NCBI GenBank assembly: GCA_003857395.1
Contig: RPRC01000297.1
Span: 1-5,865, forward strand
Length of the DNA: 5,865 nt
Reading direction: 5' to 3'
From: Geobacter sp.
Lineage (GTDB): Bacteria > Desulfobacterota > Desulfuromonadia > Geobacterales > Geobacteraceae
The position numbers and the translations under genes were made by a program. The notes beneath the pieces were generated by a model, which saw only the letters and a list, made by a program, of their open reading frames with translations, made no database searches and was not told the origin of the DNA. Shown one piece after another: positions 4,863 to 5,865 of the stretch; the stretch's first letter is position 1, and each line of letters begins with the position of its first letter.

Positions 4863-5613
4863 GTCGGACCCGAGAACGAAGATACTGTTGACGACTGTTT
4901 TTATGGTGCTTGTTTTCCTTGCTGAAGGATACCTGTCGTTCCTGCTGTTACTTTCTTTTGTCCTGATTATTTCAAGCCGGGTTGGCAAGCCACTCAAGCA
5001 TGCTCTTCGAGGTGTAAAACCGATCCTGTTTATCGCTCTGTTCATGATTGTTGTAAATACCATTGCTGTTAAAGGTACTCCCCTTTTGGACTATGGAATA
5101 TTCAGGCACCTTTCACGGGAGGGGGTTACTTTATCGGTCCTGATGGTACTGAGATTGTTTCTGCTCCTCACAGGAGCTTCTCTGTTAACTTCCACCACAA
5201 CGCCGATCTCCCTCACGGACGGCTTGGAGGCCCTTTTGAAGCCCCTGAAAAGTTTCAAGATACCGGTCCATGAGGCTGCAATGATGATGTCCATTGCCCT
5301 AAGGTTTATCCCTGTACTCCTCGATGAAGCTGAAAGAATCTTCAAGTCGCAGGCATCGCGGTGTGCAGATTTTGCCTTTGGCAATCCCCTGCAAAGGGCT
5401 CGAAACTATCTGTCGGTCTTGGTGCCACTGTTTGTTGGTGCCTTCAGGAGGGCTGATGAGTTGGCGACGGCCATGGAGGCAAGATGCTACCGGGGGAATG
5501 CCGGCAGAACGAGAATGAAACGGCTCGAATTGTCTTGCGCGGATTTTACCTGTACGGCCGTCATGCTGGTGTTTTCGTCGGCTCTTATCTGTATCGAGTA
5601 CGTGAGGTCTTGA
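4807..5613 (+). CDS. ecfT: ECF transporter transmembrane coupling protein EcfT
   Basis: A 268-residue integral membrane protein. The N-terminal MIKDLLMGRYLPGNSMLHRSDPRTK pattern is the classic EcfT opening and fixes the start at ATG 4807, where GGAG (4800-4803) is close upstream. Hydrophobic segments lie near residues 26-55, 70-90 and 107-127, and a last one near 240-262. The cytoplasmic coupling helices carry the two short Arg motifs that contact the ATPases: SRC at 184-186 (in FKSQASRCADF) and ARC at 225-227 (in AMEARCYRG). The family consensus is Ala-Arg-Gly or similar, and cysteine in the second copy is common. The protein transmits ATPase motion to an interchangeable S component. No S component is encoded nearby, so this is a group II (shared-module) ECF arrangement. 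Its stop TGA overlaps the ATG of a tiny ORF (TGATG). Confidence 0.88.
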   Translation: MIKDLLMGRYLPGNSMLHRSDPRTKILLTTVFMVLVFLAEGYLSFLLLLSFVLIISSRVGKPLKHALRGVKPILFIALFMIVVNTIAVKGTPLLDYGIFRHLSREGVTLSVLMVLRLFLLLTGASLLTSTTTPISLTDGLEALLKPLKSFKIPVHEAAMMMSIALRFIPVLLDEAERIFKSQASRCADFAFGNPLQRARNYLSVLVPLFVGAFRRADELATAMEARCYRGNAGRTRMKRLELSCADFTCTAVMLVFSSALICIEYVRS

Positions 5614-5699
5614 TGTCAAATACCCTTTCAGCCGGACAAGAACGGAGGCTGCGTCAGCTGAGCGGTATACCAATGAACCCAGGAGTGAAAAGAACATGA
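5613..5699 (+). CDS. Possible 28-residue coupling ORF between ecfT and rnfC
   Basis: ATG 5613 overlaps the ecfT stop, GAGG (5604-5607) lies five bases upstream, and the frame closes at TGA 5697-5699, which overlaps the rnfC start (ATGA). The peptide is basic and hydrophilic (begins MSNTLSAGQERRLRQL), with no membrane segment or known motif. I do not recognise it. The precise overlaps at both ends suggest it may be translated to carry ribosomes from ecfT to rnfC; alternatively the overlaps are accidental and rnfC simply uses its own AGGAG. Nothing supports an independent function. Confidence 0.3.
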   Translation: MSNTLSAGQERRLRQLSGIPMNPGVKRT

Positions 5700-5865
5700 G
5701 AAAAACCAGCTTCAAGGGCGGTATCCACCTGCATGGATACAAGGAATTGACCAGTGGGAAAGCAACAGTGCCCGCTCGTATTCCTGACAAGGTGTACATT
5801 CCCCTTTCGCAGCATATCGGTGCTCCATGCGCATCTTTAGTGCTGGTGGGGGATACGGTCAGGAA
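5696..5865 (+). CDS. rnfC: Rnf electron transport complex subunit C, N-terminal part
   Basis: ATG 5696 follows AGGAG (5681-5685) at ten bases; 56 complete codons are visible before the window ends. The sequence has the RnfC opening: FKGGIH near residues 6-11, KELTS at 16-20, then KVYIPLSQHIGAPC at about 31-44 and VGDTV at about 51-55, matching the N-terminal barrel-sandwich-type region of RnfC (usual consensus FKGGIHP then IPLxQHIGAP and KVGD). RnfC is the membrane-peripheral, Fe-S and NADH/FMN-interacting subunit of the Rnf complex, which couples ferredoxin oxidation and NAD+ reduction, or the reverse, to Na+ or H+ translocation. Its 4Fe-4S cysteine motifs lie downstream and are not visible. 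The gene probably begins an rnfCDGEAB-type set outside the window. Confidence 0.9.
   Translation, partial: MRKTSFKGGIHLHGYKELTSGKATVPARIPDKVYIPLSQHIGAPCASLVLVGDTVR

Noticed and set aside
1..5865. CRISPR array, insertion sequence, tRNA or rRNA genes.
   Set aside because: No regularly spaced repeats, no terminal inverted repeats with a transposase, and no cloverleaf or rRNA signature were found on either strand.

Overview
The window reads as a fragment of a Gram-negative anaerobe's chromosome, most likely a deltaproteobacterium of the Geobacter/Desulfuromonas type. This is an inference from gene content: a NhaD-like antiporter with a His-rich N-terminal leader, an Rnf electron-transport locus, a molybdenum-cofactor riboswitch and a tiny DUF2292 (YezD-like) gene. 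No ribosomal or other taxonomic marker is present, so the assignment is moderate at best. All confident genes lie on the + strand.

Left part (1-1499). The window opens in the last 35 codons of hemB (porphobilinogen synthase). About 690 bases without a confident gene follow. They contain a possible minus-strand coding relic (299-560), a sigma70-type promoter (518-549), a Moco/Tuco-family riboswitch (about 574-670) and a hairpin plus U-tract that looks like its terminator-type expression platform (690-726). Next is a 46-codon DUF2292 gene (801-941), then AT-rich sequence with no clear content. At 1165-1334 there is a promoter-like element, a compact fold (outer helix enclosing two hairpins, then a third hairpin) and a strong intrinsic terminator. 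I cannot match this to a known RNA class; it is the best candidate for something undescribed.

Right part (1366-5865). A second promoter (1366-1393) precedes a tightly packed gene string: a NhaD/CitMHS_2-like sodium:proton antiporter, a complete energy-coupling module of an ECF transporter (ecfA1, ecfA2, ecfT), a possible 28-codon coupling ORF, and the start of rnfC, which runs off the window. Gaps are 2 bases or less and most junctions overlap, so this looks like one transcription unit.

How they may work together: Rnf couples ferredoxin:NAD+ electron transfer to Na+ or H+ movement, and the antiporter would interconvert Na+ and H+ gradients. The ECF module uses ATP to import a vitamin or metal through a substrate-binding S component, and no S component is encoded here, so its substrate is unknown. 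Because Rnf subunits carry flavins, a riboflavin-type S component elsewhere is a testable guess, not a conclusion.
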